Shown here: positions 23,624 to 34,369 of the stretch, one piece after another | Position numbering within the stretch: the stretch's first letter is position 1 | Layout of the letters: the number at the start of each line of letters is the position of its first letter | Origin: Peromyscus leucopus | Taxonomy: Eukaryota; Chordata; Mammalia; Rodentia; Cricetidae | DNA: 64,000 nucleotides | Direction of reading: 5' to 3' | Assembly (NCBI RefSeq): GCF_004664715.2 | Contig: NC_051076.1 | Coordinates: 1,497,800-1,561,799, forward strand | The notes under the pieces: generated by a model | What the model saw: only the letters and a program-made list of their open reading frames with translations | Told to the model about the DNA's origin: nothing | The model's database searches: none | Translations under genes and position numbers: made by a program

Positions 23624-25275
23624 AGCATCCTCTTTCTCCAGGTCTTCCAAGTTCTCATAGGAATTCTCTCAGGTTGAGAAGAGAGGGTAGACGTTCTAAT
23701 TCTGCATTTTTGTCAAAACTATCGGCAACCCAGAAAGTTTACCCCAAGGTCCTTACAAAGGACCCAGTCCTTTCACTCTGGGCTTTGTCTCAGATGAGTC
23801 ATGTTTCTTCAAGGCAGAAGGACATCAGCTGCTGCAGTTGTTAGTGAGGATGCAGTAAGAAACGACTGAACTGGTTTTTCTCACGGAGATGGAGCCTCTG
23901 CGAGAGTCCAGAGCAGAGGGGGAAAGAATCAGACTGGGCGTGGCCATGACTGAGAAGTGGGTGGTGGAAAACCATGCAGGTGGCTGAAAAGTCGTGCGGG
24001 TTATGATTGTAGCTGAGGGAAGGGAAGTCTGTGAGCTGGAACTGCCTAGGATTTAGGGTAGAAGAGGGGGTGAGAAGGGCCCGGATGCTAGTGCGGACTT
24101 TGAAATGGATAACAGGTACCTGTGAATGGGACTAAAAAGTCTAGAGGCTAGCATGGACTTTGAAGTGGCCCTTCCTGGCAGGCAGATACCCATTTCAGTG
24201 TTTCTGAGATTTGCTGCTCCTGTAGTCCAGCGTGAGCTGAGCAAGGACTGCCCTATTGGAGTTATCCATTACCTTCAAGGGAATTGGGACTCCTCTTTGG
24301 GCCTGACAATGGTTACACTAGTTCTCAAGGTTCAAGTTCCTTTAAAGTTTTGGGTTTTCAAGGTGGCTAAAGCTGTATGTGGCCTCTGAGCCCCATCTAG
24401 AGCTATGTATAAAATGCTGTGGTCTTGGGGCAGCCTCACCAAGGATTACGCAGAGTCACTAGGACTCCTGGGCTGAGCGGAAGGCAACATGTTCCACTGA
24501 ACCAAAGGCTGCTCCAGGAATTACGTAGATCTCTTCTATCACATTGCAGGCCCTGGGCCTCCACTCAATGGCAGGCAGTATCTAGGATTGAGTAGAGCCA
24601 AGGTGGACAATGGGATAGGACCAAGGACCAGGTAGACAGTAAGATAGGGTAGGGCCAAGGTGGACAATTCAATTCTTTTCTATAATGTTAGCATCTAACC
24701 TCTGCTTAGACCACAATATTTGCAGCAGCTTCCTCTCCCCATTTCACAGATACCTGCTGACACACTGTGTGTCTCTAGCTGACAGGCAATCTCAGAGGAG
24801 TGCCTGTAAGTGCCTGATACCCGTGGGATTGCAGGGAAATGTGATGTAATTAATCCAGACTCAACAGTGCTGAAAACGTCCTCTCCCTGTGGCACATACA
24901 TGTATGTGCATGCACAGACAGACATACATCAGCCAATCTTATTGTCCTCATCCAAATCATCAACTATCACTCAATTTCCAGAAAATATCCAAATCCCTAT
25001 CTCTAGGTACATTTTAGACTACCCAACAGGAAACTTTAAATATAAATATCTCATTTATTTTCTTCTCCCATATCTAGTGTTTTTTAATTGCAATTTTGAT
25101 TAAGAGGATCATTGTTCATTAAATCCAAATTAGAACATGCAGAATATCTGCCTTTCCCAAGCTCATTTCTAATCTCTCTAACTTCTGGGTCCTTAGGAAT
25201 GTCTGCCCTCCCCTCATGTCCAGAATCACCATCTTAGCCTCAGTCTACCCCAAATTTCAGATAAATCATTGTCTA
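23624..25275. other. Intron 3, unassigned; degenerate repeats near 24590
   Basis: At 24590-24665 the phrase 'agccaaggtggacaa' and related versions recur three times within 80 bp. Otherwise nothing was recognised. Confidence 0.4.
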
Positions 25276-25279
25276 TATT

Positions 25280-25545
25280 TCTACTGCCACATAGCAATGT
25301 CTGTTAAAACACAGTGGCATAAAAATCCCAAATCTGTGGATAGAGAGTCCAGAGTGGCTAACTCAATGATTTGGGCTCTTTTTCATCACAGGGTTATAGG
25401 TAATTACATCCAGAAGCTGGGGGGTTGCTCTTACAGTGCCAAAGCTCACTATCACAATGCAGTAGAACCCCTCAGTTCCAGGCTGCCTGATTCAGCAATC
25501 TTTTCATAGTCACACAAACTGTTTCTAAGTCATAAAATATGTCCA
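25280..25545. repeat. Old interspersed repeat, family not pinned
   Basis: 'tgccacatagcaatgtctgt', 'taaaacacagtggcataaaa' and the following sequence resemble ancient mammalian DNA-transposon or LTR repeats of the 'aaacttagtggcttaaaaca' type. Low certainty. Confidence 0.35.
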
Positions 25546-26453
25546 TATGCCATAGTTTCAATCAATGAAAGAGGCTGAAGTGTGATGATGAATCCTCTAG
25601 AAATTTCTCATTTAAAGAAGGAAGGGTGGACAAGCTCAGTTTGTAAACATTTTACTCTTCACCCTATGTTTTTTCTGTTTAAAATATAGACATGTTATGT
25701 CAAAGTGGTCCTAGTACTTTCAGGCTGCAGGGAAAGGTATGCTCTGTGTGGTGACGGCTCCAGAAGGGCCTGTCTATTGGGGGGCTTTTTTGGTCTGCTA
25801 CACCACTGCTGAGCCAGCTCCCTGTAGACTTCTGGTTATACCACACCAGCTCCCCTTTGCTTATGTCACTCTTGGAGTACTTATTATACATTCCTATATA
25901 GAACACTAGCTGATACTTGAAGTCTTCAGAACACATCAGCATTCACACTGAAACACCCCTTTATAATGAATGCCCTTGCAGAAGCTCAGTGGATTAAACG
26001 CAAGCTCCAAGGGAGAAAAAACCCTTTACTGGACCACAGCATAATGCAAGTCCCCCATGAAATTTAATAGCATTGCAGACTAGTTAAAATTAATATAATT
26101 CTTCTACATAAATCTAATGAAATTTTAGCCTTTTAAGAGGTCAGAAATCTGCACTCAAGAGCATTGGAAGTGACTTGTACTCAGGGATAAAATAATCAAG
26201 TGCTTTAGTCATGTCTGGAATGACCTTGGACCAGTTATTTATCTATTCTATTACCTATTTTCCTTTTCTGTAAAATTAACATGATACTGTTAAACACTGA
26301 TAGGATAATACACAATGTAAGTCACCAAGAGAAAGATATTGTATACAATGTTTTTCAGTTTTGTTTGACTACAAAATTCTTTTCTGGTGGCCAATTTTAT
26401 TTACAAGACAGAATCTCATAGAAACTCTCCAAACAGTCACTTTGCACATGCAT

Positions 26454-26454
<1 letters not shown>
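25546..26454. other. Intron 3, unassigned with a MIR-like stretch
   Basis: About 26205-26310 ('gaccttggaccagttattta', 'ttttctgtaaaattaaca') looks like an inverted MIR. The rest was not recognised. Confidence 0.4.

Positions 26455-26544
<90 letters not shown>
26455..26544. repeat. (GT)45 microsatellite
   Basis: 90 bp of perfect GT, the longest uninterrupted dinucleotide run in the window. It is followed directly by an inverted B3 SINE whose tail it probably grew from. Confidence 0.98.
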
Positions 26545-26545
<1 letters not shown>

Positions 26546-26812
26546 GGCCAGAGGTTAACATAAGGTATCGTTCTCAGTCATCCTCCACCTTTTATTTTGA
26601 GGCAGGGTCTCTCACTGAACATGGAGCTCATTGCTTTGGCTAAACTGGCTAAACTGGCAGGGATCTGCCTGCCTCTGTCTTTATGGCTAAAGTCACAGGT
26701 GAACATCACTGTGCCTGGTTTTGTATGGGGTTTCTGGAGATATGAACTCAGGTTCTTATGTTTGCACAGCAGGCATTTTACCTATTGAGTGACCTCCCCA
26801 GAACCCCGTTTG
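26545..26812 (-). mobile_element. B3 SINE, antisense
   Basis: The plus strand: ggccagaggttaacataagg, 'gaggcagggtctctcactga', 'catggagctcattgctttgg', then 'gatatgaactcaggttctta' and 'ttgagtgacctcccca'. Complement of a full B3 element. Confidence 0.85.
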
Positions 26813-27165
26813 GCATTTTTAAAGTTATATATAAGAACTTGTATTTTTTTAGATTAAAATAGAATTTGTATACAAGGATATATAATGGCATAAGTCATTG
26901 AAGAAGGCTTCTATTATCTTCCTTCAGGTCTACTATAAGTTCCTTCCCAACTATTACCATTTGGGCTTTAAAATTTGTCATCATTGAGTATGAAATAACT
27001 CTAGTTTAAGAGACATGAAAAGATGTATAACACAATAACAAGGCTTAAGTCTGACCTGCTCCTTAGATGAGACACAAATCAAGCTTCTGAAAGTGTTTAA
27101 ATATCTCACAGGAGAGAAAATGAAGATTGCAGCAGTAAGAAAATGAGTTCAAGTTCCTGGCTTCT
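26813..27165. other. Intron 3, unassigned
   Basis: AT-rich, nothing recognised. Confidence 0.4.
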
Positions 27166-27678
27166 TGGTTTAAATGAAAATGACCCCCATAGGCTCTGAT
27201 AGGCTCATTCCCCAGCTGATGAACTGTTTAGAAAGAATTAGGACAGCAGTTCTCAACCTGTGGGCTGTGCCCCCCTTGGGGTTGCATATCAGATATTTAC
27301 ATTATGATTCATAACAGTAGCAAAATTAAAGTTATTAAGTAACAGCAAAATAATTTTATGGTTGGGGGTCACCAGTACATGAGGAACTGTATCAAAGGGT
27401 CACAGCATTAGGAAGATTATGAACCACTGGATTAGGAGGTGTAGCTTGGAGGTTTCAAAAGCCTTTATATACCAGGCCCAGGATCTCTTTCTGCCGCTGC
27501 TTGTGAGTGGGGATATAAAGCTCTCAGATACTTCATGCCTGCAGGCGGCCACACCCCTCTGTGATGATAATGGACTAAGCCTTTGAAACTGTAAGCAAGC
27601 CCCTAATTAAATACTTTCTTTTGTAAGAGTTGTCTTGGTCATGGTGTCTGTTCACAGAATAAAAGAGTGACTAAGACA
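27166..27678 (+). mobile_element. MaLR LTR (MT/ORR1 type) ending 49 bp before exon 4
   Basis: Begins tggtttaaatgaaaatgacc and ends 'cacagaataaaagagtgactaagaca'-like sequence at 27678. Internal phrases 'attaggaggtgtagcttgg' and 'gagttgtcttggtcatggtg' are MaLR hallmarks. A URR1 transposon (27244-27429) is nested inside. The LTR stops 49 bp before exon 4, so the branch-point region of intron 3 lies at its very edge. Confidence 0.85.
27244..27429 (-). mobile_element. URR1 hAT element nested in the MaLR LTR
   Basis: Starts cagcagttctcaacc and ends gaaccactg with terminal inverted repeats. It is flanked by 8-bp duplications (27236-27243 aattagga; 27430-27437 gattagga, one mismatch). Opposite orientation to the copy at 11406. 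It dates after the LTR. Confidence 0.88.
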
Positions 27679-27727
27679 TCCTCCTACTCATTCTTATAAC
27701 AGTGTGGTTTTTCTTTCCTCTGGCCAG

Positions 27728-27971
27728 GAGTTCCCCCTTTCTTCCTGTCATTCCAACCAACCAGACAAGTCCCCTGGAAGACAGGCTGAACAACCAGGAG
27801 CGCACCATAGCCTTCCTCCTTGAGCAAGCCTTCCGCATCAAGGAGGACCTCTCCGCTTGCCTCCAGGGGGCCCATGGCTTTCAAAAAGAAGAATCTCTTG
27901 CCAGGAAGTTACTAGAAAGTCACATCCAGACTATCACTAGCATTGTCAAGAAACTCAACCAAAACATTGAG
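27728..27971 (+). CDS. Fam81b: Fam81b coding exon 4 (residues 58-139)
   Basis: 244 nt between a long polypyrimidine acceptor (ttttctttcctctggccag) and donor gtaggt. It encodes the conserved start of the FAM81 core: LEDRLNNQERTIAFLLEQAF, then RIKEDLSACLQGAHGF, ESLARKLLESHIQTITSIVK and KLNQNIE. FAM81A has the related LEDRI...HEKTTAALVEHAFRIKDD pattern, but the segment is clearly closer to FAM81B. Heptad-like hydrophobic spacing and the lack of any catalytic motif or membrane segment point to a structural coiled-coil protein. FAM81B is poorly characterised; I recall enrichment in testis and ciliated tissue, which is literature memory and not visible here. The largest coding exon in the window. 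Confidence 0.98.
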
Positions 27972-29030
27972 GTAGGTCTGTTTCCACATGTTAGCATCAC
28001 TGCTGAACAAAGATTATCAGCCACCAGACTCATTTTTCAATTATAGAAATATGTTGTTACTGCTTCAAAGGAAGAGTTAAACTTTTTGACTACAAGTTAT
28101 GATAAAATTTAATAAAACAAAACTTTCCTTAGAAAATATTATACATCGATTTTACAACAGTAAAGAAAATTCTTTAGTATGCCCATATTGCACTAATAGA
28201 CTTTATGAGTCTAAATCTGTAAGACTGTGATAATTCCAAGTAGAGCTTTGTATGCATCAACCAACTGAACCCAACAATGACCAGCTCCCAGTCCTCTTTT
28301 CCGCCAGCCTGTTAGCTATGCACTGCTGTTCTCTTGAGTTAGACCATCTTCCTGTAGCTGTCCCTGAGTGCTCTTTATTTTCGTCAAGTTCCTACTCAAA
28401 AGCTACCCTAGATGATACCACTTCCCCTCCACCCCAAGAGTTTCAGCCTCCCTTAAACTCTGCTTTTATCCTCAGCTCTCACCACGACCTACAGCGAGCA
28501 CTGAATGTCTGTTTTCCTTTTCCGAAATACAACTTCCATGAGGCTGAGACTTTGTTTAGTTCACTACTAAATCACATACCAGACTAAAAAAAAAAAATGA
28601 TTTTTTTAAGATGTTAAAGGCAACAAAAAGTTTTGATCAAACAAAATCCCTAGACTAAATAATGGTTAACAAATTTTCACTACAGGCCTCTTTCATTCAG
28701 ACTTCTAGCGGTGTTTCCACACCCTAGGTGGACAGCTTTCGGGCAAGGGATCTGAGAGTATACTTCAGGCAAAAGTTCAAAGGCTTGTAGAATCACGACA
28801 ATTGACAACAACGTCCTGCACTGTACTTGTTCCCATCTAGTACCAGTGAAATTTCAGGACTGATTTTTTTTTAAACAGAAAATCAGACACCGTCCATGGG
28901 CTCCTGAACTCAGGTCAAGGCTGAAGGTATTTATAAATTGGATGTTTGTGTGCAGGTCAACTGAGAGAATAGAGAAAGCTAAAAACTTGCCATGAAGTTT
29001 TAAAACTGAATGTGATAACGGTGTTTATAT
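27972..29030. other. Intron 4, first segment
   Basis: No exon or repeat family was recognised. A 111-codon frame at 28252-28587 carries no known domain and lacks a matching splice phase. Confidence 0.45.
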
Positions 29031-29031
29031 A

Positions 29032-29235
29032 CCTAGGCATGCTGGCATGTGCCTGTAATCTCAGGAGTTGGAAGTCAGACAAGGGAATTGTAAGTTCCAG
29101 GCCAGTCTGAGCTGCATTGTGAGACCTTATTGTACAAAATCAAAAGCTGAAGGTATATATAGTTCAGTGATAGAGCACTTGCCTAGGATGTATAAGGCCT
29201 GAGACTGATCCCCAGGACCACAAAAAAAGTATTCA
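29032..29235 (+). mobile_element. B4 SINE
   Basis: A B1-like left part ('aggcatgctggcatgtgcct', 'gtaatctcaggagttgg') is joined to an ID-like right part ('gttcagtgatagagcacttg', 'cctaggatgtataaggcctg', 'gatccccaggaccaca') with a short A-tail: the B4 structure. Confidence 0.85.
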
Positions 29236-29503
29236 AGATGTTAAGATAATCTAATTAAACATGGCAAAGCATAAACTACTAGGCTAGCATTAGTAAATAA
29301 TTCAGTTAATGAACATTTTATAGGAAAGTGGATGCTATTCCAATATTTTAAAGGAAACCAGATGCATCAACCCAATTAGTCCATTTGCATATTGGCCCTA
29401 AAAGTATATTCAAATATGAAATAAAATTGAACTCAAGTCCTTGAAAGAATTGGGGGAAGGGTATCTTACCACAATTGCAGCAGCTAAGTGGCTTGTCCCT
29501 TTT

Positions 29504-29698
29504 AAAAGTCAAATGGAGCCGGGCGGTGGTGGCACACGCCTTTAATCCCAGCACTCTGGAGGCAGATGCAGGCGGATCTTTGTGAGTTCGAGGCCAGCCT
29601 GGGCTACCAAGTGAGTTCCAGGAAAGGCGCAAAGCTACACAGAGAAACCCTGTCTCGAAAAAACCAAAAAAAAAAAAAAAAAAAAAAAGTCAAATGGA
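29504..29698 (+). mobile_element. Young B1 SINE with 14-bp target duplication
   Basis: B1 at 29518-29684, beginning gccgggcggtggtggcacac and ending in a 21-base A tail. Its flanks are identical (aaaagtcaaatgga at 29504-29517 and 29685-29698). The right half carries 'aaaggcgcaaagctacacag', which I associate with cricetid B1 subfamilies. It is nearly identical to the copy at 51838, so both are recent. Confidence 0.97.
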
Positions 29699-29699
29699 T

Positions 29700-30180
29700 T
29701 TTTGAGACATGCTGGCCTTAAACTTGGAACTCTTCTGCCTTTGCATTCCAAATGCTAGGGTACAGGCATGCACCTCCAAACCTAGAAAAACAAAAATTTT
29801 TAACCAGGAATTCACTATAAGTTTCAAAATTAATTTATTTTGAATTCAATAAAGGAAATGTTTATGGTCAATACTGCTCTATTGGAGGGTATTTGCCCTA
29901 ATTATTAAAAGCAATGTTTCCTTATTATAATTTATCTGAAAGTTTAGGAAGAAATTTTGAAGCCTGGAAAATTTTCTCTCAATTCTACCACCAAATGGCA
30001 ATCTCTATAAACACCCAGAGAACTCTCCTTCTAGTCCTGATGAGCACTTCACTTAGGAGGCAGACTACTATCAATGCAAGCACAATCTTTAACATAAAAT
30101 TGTAAACTTACATCATTAAAATCTTTTTATGTAGTGTATAGATCATGATTTGCTTAATTACTTTCTTAATATTGAAATAC
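29700..30180. other. Intron 4, unassigned
   Basis: About 29710-29785 ('gagacatgctggccttaaac', 'gctagggtacaggcatgca') looks like a diverged antisense B1/B4 piece. The rest is AT-rich and unassigned. Confidence 0.4.
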
Positions 30181-30540
30181 GCTTGTGTATTGAATTACCT
30201 CCACAACATATATTCTTGGAAGTGGAATCACTAGGGTGGAGACATAACAAAAGTTCCTTATACATGTTGCTAAGCTGGCTCCACAAGCTTTGCACTAATT
30301 TACACCCCACTAACATCCTGTGGGATGCTTCACACTGGGCTTCTGCCAACATCTAGATTTATTGTTTCAATCCTTACTAATGTACAGAAATTAGGTGCTG
30401 TTTTATTTTTCCTGAAGATGTTGAATCCACTTGTTAATCTGATTATGATAGTTTTTATTTTCTCAGCTAATATTCTGTTCATTTGCTTTGCTAATATATC
30501 TTCTGGGGTTTCAGCATGTTTTAATTGTGTTTAATATGAT
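30181..30540 (-). mobile_element. Ancient L1-type fragment, antisense
   Basis: Plus-strand phrases 'ttggaagtggaatcactagg' and 'tttgcactaatttacacccc', followed by 'actaacatcctgtggga', resemble the complement of old mammalian L1/HAL1 sequence ('caccaatttacattcccacc'). No frame remains. Confidence 0.5.
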
Positions 30541-30588
30541 AAGCTCTTTTATGTAGTAAGGATGATAGCCAGCAGCACATTTTTAAAC

Positions 30589-31147
30589 ATTTAACAATAA
30601 GCGACCAGTGTTGTAGAATATTATTATAAGGTGTGTTACTTTTGTTTATGTTGCATGTTTAACTCTGTGAAGCTGTGTTACTGTGCCTGTCTAAAACACC
30701 TGATGATCTAATAAAGAACTGAATGGCCAATAGGAAGGCAGGAGAAAGGACAGGCAGGGCTGGCAGGTAGAGAGAATATATAGAAGGAGAAATCTGAGAG
30801 ACAAGATCAAGGAGCAATAGAGAAGGAGGCCCAGGAGCCAGCCACCCAGCTACACAGCAAGCCACGGAATAAGAGTAAGATTTACAGAAGTAAGAGAACG
30901 GGAAAAGCCCAGAGGCAAAAAGTAGATGGGATAAGTTAAGAAAAGTTGGGTAGGATCTAAGTCAAGCTAAGGCTGGGCATTCATAAGTAACAATAATCCT
31001 CTGTGTGTGGTTTATTGGGAGCTGGATGGCTAACCCTCCAAAAAAATAAACAACAACCAACAACAAACCAGTATTTTTCTGAGAGAAAGTCCCTGCTCTG
31101 TGGTGTTTGACCCTCTGATGGTCATATTTCCACTATGATTTCAGCCA
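30589..31147 (+). repeat. Left arm of an inverted duplication (split by an LTR)
   Basis: Host sequence 30589-30608 plus 31066-31147 (atttaacaataag ... cagtatttttct ... ccctgctct ... ggtgtttgac ... atttccactat) matches the reverse complement of 32408-32448 plus 32903-32966. See the right arm. Confidence 0.75.
30603..31071 (+). mobile_element. Solo LTR, class II ERV-like (sense)
   Basis: LTR at 30609-31065, TGTTGTAGAATATT ... accaacaaca, with terminal inverted TGTTG/CAACA. Flanked by near-identical 6-bp duplications (gaccag, aaccag). It includes 'ctaataaagaactgaatggc', a purine-rich centre and 'gcattcataagtaacaat'. Related copies lie at 32449-32902 and about 59008-59498. It splits the left arm of a local inverted repeat. 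Confidence 0.85.
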
Positions 31148-31185
31148 TCGCTCCTGGTGCCACAGCACACAAAGACAGCAAGAGG

Positions 31186-31224
<39 letters not shown>
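31186..31224. repeat. (TGC)13 = CTG/CAG trinucleotide repeat
   Basis: Thirteen uninterrupted units, intronic, directly followed by acagg. CTG on the sense strand of Fam81b. Confidence 0.97.
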
Positions 31225-31401
31225 ACAGGTCCTGCATTGAGCTATGCAATGAGGCACATGCTGGCTGCCTGACCTCAGTGAACCCTTAGTAATAACATTT
31301 GCAATGGCTTCTTGTGTTTTTTATCTCATTTTTAAAGAGTATTTGCTTGAAGTTACCAATACCATTTGTTGTGGTCCTGTCCCATGATGCACCTCTCCCC
31401 C

Positions 31402-31404
<3 letters not shown>

Positions 31405-31452
<48 letters not shown>
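31405..31452. repeat. (CA)24 microsatellite
   Basis: CA run ending at acatgcat. Confidence 0.96.
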
Positions 31453-31455
<3 letters not shown>

Positions 31456-31542
31456 CATACCTGTGTCTTAGTGTGTATAATATGCCTTGCCCAGGGTTAC
31501 ATAAGTCTTCATTACATTGCTATGTTACATTACAGGTCAATG

Positions 31543-31667
31543 CTACACTACACTGAGATGGTCTGCAGTGTGCATTGCTGTGTACATCGCAGGTCTACAC
31601 TACACTGAGATGATCTGCAGTGTGCATTGCTGTGTACATCGCAGGTCTACACTACACTGAGTTGGCT
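31543..31667. repeat. 52-bp tandem duplication, 2.4 copies
   Basis: Units begin ctacactacactgaga at 31543, 31595 and 31647 (third partial). The first two differ at only one position, indicating recent slippage. Confidence 0.95.
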
Positions 31668-31741
31668 GCTGCTACACTGATCTACTTAGTTTCATCCTAG
31701 AAAATCTACAGGCACAGCAGAACTACTTCCTTCATCTCCAT

Positions 31742-31912
31742 TTTTTCTTTGTTTTTTGTTTCTTTGTTCTTTGAGACAGGGTCTCACTATGTCACTCTGG
31801 CTGTCATGAAACTCACTATAGATCAGGCTGGCCTTGAACTCACAGAGATCCACCTGCCTCTGCCTCCTGAGTGCTGGGATTAAAGGCGTGTGCCACTACA
31901 CCTGGCTCATAA
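31742..31912 (-). mobile_element. B1 SINE, antisense
   Basis: The plus strand: gagacagggtctcactatgt, 'caggctggccttgaactcac' and 'gctgggattaaaggcgtgtg', preceded by a T-rich tail. Complement of B1. Confidence 0.93.
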
Positions 31913-32407
31913 CCAGTCTTTACTGAAGGAAAGCAACACAAAAGACAAAACCAAAAATGTCTTGATGCTTGTTTTTAAAAATACACATATATTTTATGAA
32001 ATCTTTCAGAATTTCGTATATGCAATAGACTTTGATCCAGTCTCATTTCTCCATGTAAGTCTTCCGATTTACACTTCATTCCTCATCCCAACTAAAGTCC
32101 AATTTGTGGGGTCCTCATGGACTCGGGCCATCCCCTGGAGTGTGTCCACCCTAGCAGAGGCCTCAGGAAACTGGCTGTCCTTCCACAGGAAGTACCACTG
32201 ACAGCAGTGTCTGGGGGTCAGGTTTCCTTGCTCACAGATTGTCCCAATATGCCAATTTAAAAAATGGGGGAACTCTGTGTATAAGGTCTTTTCCATTCCT
32301 ATCATTCACTTTTTAAAACCTCCTTTTGCCTGGTAAAATTCATCAAGTATAAATACAGTTCAGGCATTTGTCTTCCCATCTTTGGGTGCTATAGTACTCT
32401 GAGTGTT
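31913..32407. other. Intron 4, unassigned
   Basis: No exon or named repeat. The 103-codon plus frame at 31890-32201 and 78-codon minus frame at 32069-32305 are mutually antisense and show no domain. Confidence 0.4.
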
Positions 32408-32966
32408 GATTGAAATTATAGTGGAAATATTAATACCATAAGAGGCATTGTAACAGGCTTTCTCTGACCACCAGCTCCCAAATCACGACAACAGAGACTT
32501 ACTATTAATTATGAATGCTCAGCCTTATCTTATGCTGGTCTCGCTAGCTCTTATAGTAACCTATTTCTCTTCATCTACATTTTGCCTCAGGACTTTTTAC
32601 CTTTCTTTCCTTCTGTCTGTCCTACTCTGTGGCTGGCTGGCTGGTCCTGGGTGTCTCCCTCTCTTTGTCCCTCCTTCTCTTCTCCTCGTCTCTCTCAAGC
32701 CTAGATTTCCCCTCCTATTCTCTGCCCACCAACCCCACCTATCCCTCCTCTGCCTAGCCATTGGCCATTCAGCTTTTTATTAGACCAATCAGGTGCCCTA
32801 GGCAGGCAAGATAAAACAGTAACACATCTTTACATAATTAGACAAATGTAGCACAAATAAATACAACACACCATTACATAGTTAAAGTAATATTCCACAA
32901 CAAGGAGTCAAACACCTTAGAGCAGGGATTTTTCTCTTAGAAAAATACTGTTACTTATTGTTAAAT
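32408..32966 (-). repeat. Right arm of the inverted duplication (split by an LTR)
   Basis: Read on the minus strand, 32966-32903 followed by 32448-32408 gives atttaacaataag ... cagtatttttct ... ccctgctct ... ggtgtttgac ... atttccactat, matching the left arm over roughly 100 bp with scattered differences. The LTR insertion here is at a different point of the arm than in the left arm. Confidence 0.75.
32449..32902 (-). mobile_element. Solo LTR, same family as 30609, antisense
   Basis: On the minus strand it begins TGTTGTGGAATATTAC and ends CCTGTTACA. It shares with 30609-31065 the motifs 'attggccattcagctttttat' (complement of 'aagaactgaatggccaat'), a pyrimidine-rich centre and 'gctcccaaat'. 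The 6-bp flanks on the minus strand (actcct, atgcct) are imperfectly duplicated. Confidence 0.8.
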
Positions 32967-33330
32967 ATATAACTAAACTCAAATGTTTCCATAAATCACA
33001 AGTTATTTTTTCCAAAGTACTATGCTCTTTTTCTCAACTAAACATTTTGTTTGTCAGTATACACTGAAGTTGTTTTTCAACTAAAATATTACTTTTAAGG
33101 AGTAGGGTTTTTTAGTTACAAGTTAGTGTAAAATATTTTTAAAACCACTATTTTCAACACTACCAACTTGGTACTATAGGAAAATGCCAGAACACATTTG
33201 ATATATGATAATAGGGATAAAATCTGAACATACATGTGATGTAAGTCTTTTATAATCTCTAAGATATATAGAGCAGACACTTTACAAAATGATGTCTAGT
33301 TTGGGTTTTGTCTTCTCCATTATTTGATGA
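32967..33330. other. Intron 4, AT-rich unassigned
   Basis: No repeat family or exon was recognised. Confidence 0.4.
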
Positions 33331-34010
33331 CTTATTTTATATTTTTCATATATATATAAATATTTAAAAGCCTCTACTCTAGTAGATTTCCACATGACCC
33401 CTCAAATGGCCCTTAGTGTTAGCTGTTCCCTCCCTATATTCCCTCCTTACCCCTTTTCCCTCCTTCTTTCTATTCAGTCCTTCTGTTCAGCCTTCACCAT
33501 GTCTCTTCATAACCATATATTTTATCCTTCCTTCCTTGAGAGACCCTCCTCTCTAGACCCTTATTTTATCCCTAACCTCTGTGATTATATGTATTGTAGC
33601 ATGCCTGTTGAATATTTAAAAGCTAGCATCCATATATAAGAGAATGTATACCACATTTGTATTTTGGGGACCGTTATCTCATTGAAGACTATTTTTTCTA
33701 GCTGTATATATTTACCTGAGAATTTCATGATTTTGTTTTTTATTTAACAGCTGAATAATATTCTATTGTGTAAAGGTACCACATTTTCATTATCCATTCA
33801 TCTGTTGATGAACATCTAGGCTATTTTCCATTTCTGGCTATTATGAATAGAGCAGCAATGAACATGGATAAGTAAGTGTCTCTGTAGTAGAACGTAGAGT
33901 CCTTTGGATATATGCCCAAGAGTGATATAGCTGAAACTTGAGGAAGATCTGTTCCCAGCTTCTTGAGGAACAGCCATACTGATTTTCATAGTAGATGACA
34001 ATGTTTTTGA
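33331..34010 (-). mobile_element. Old L1 3' end, antisense
   Basis: The plus strand 33740-34005 is the complement of the ORF2 C-terminus region: 'cagctgaataatattctatt', 'ccattcatctgttgatgaac', 'gaatagagcagcaatgaaca' and 'tatgcccaagagtgatatag'. The 33331-33740 part fits its 3' UTR. Older than the large L1 in intron 6. Confidence 0.8.
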
Positions 34011-34250
34011 ACTGAGAGATTTCACATGAAGCCTGGCTTTCTGGCTAGTGTTCAAAAATTATTGAGACTTCATTAGCCCTTGGCAGCACTCAGCTGAAAC
34101 TACATCAGTCTCCCTCTGTTAATACATCTTTCTCCCCCTCCCTTCCCCCTCTCCCTTTCCCCCATCTGCTTAACCACAATGTGCATTTTAGTGATGTTCT
34201 CTTATCATGAGTATTGGGATATTAATTATGGCTATAACTCAAAATTACAG
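34011..34250. other. Intron 4 end
   Basis: CT-rich run at 34110-34165. The acceptor for exon 5 reads 'aactcaaaattacag', with a weak polypyrimidine tract. Confidence 0.5.
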
Positions 34251-34369
34251 ATCCTAGAAGACCAAATAAGAATTCGAGACCAGGCGGCCACGGGAACTAA
34301 CTTTGCAGTGCAAGAGCTAAACACCAAACACCAGCATGGAGTTGGAGACCTTCGAGGAAGAGTAGCCAG
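34251..34369 (+). CDS. Fam81b: Fam81b coding exon 5 (residues 140-179 part)
   Basis: 119 nt, acceptor aaaattacag, donor gtgagaag. It encodes ILEDQIRIRDQAATGTNFAV then QELNTKHQHGVGDLRGRVA and two bases of Arg179. The GVGDLRGRVAR signature is shared by FAM81A (GLGDLRGRVAR in my recollection) and is the best-conserved motif of the family. The exon keeps phase 2 into exon 6. The acceptor pyrimidine tract is poor, so splicing may depend on exonic signals; that is inference. Confidence 0.97.
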
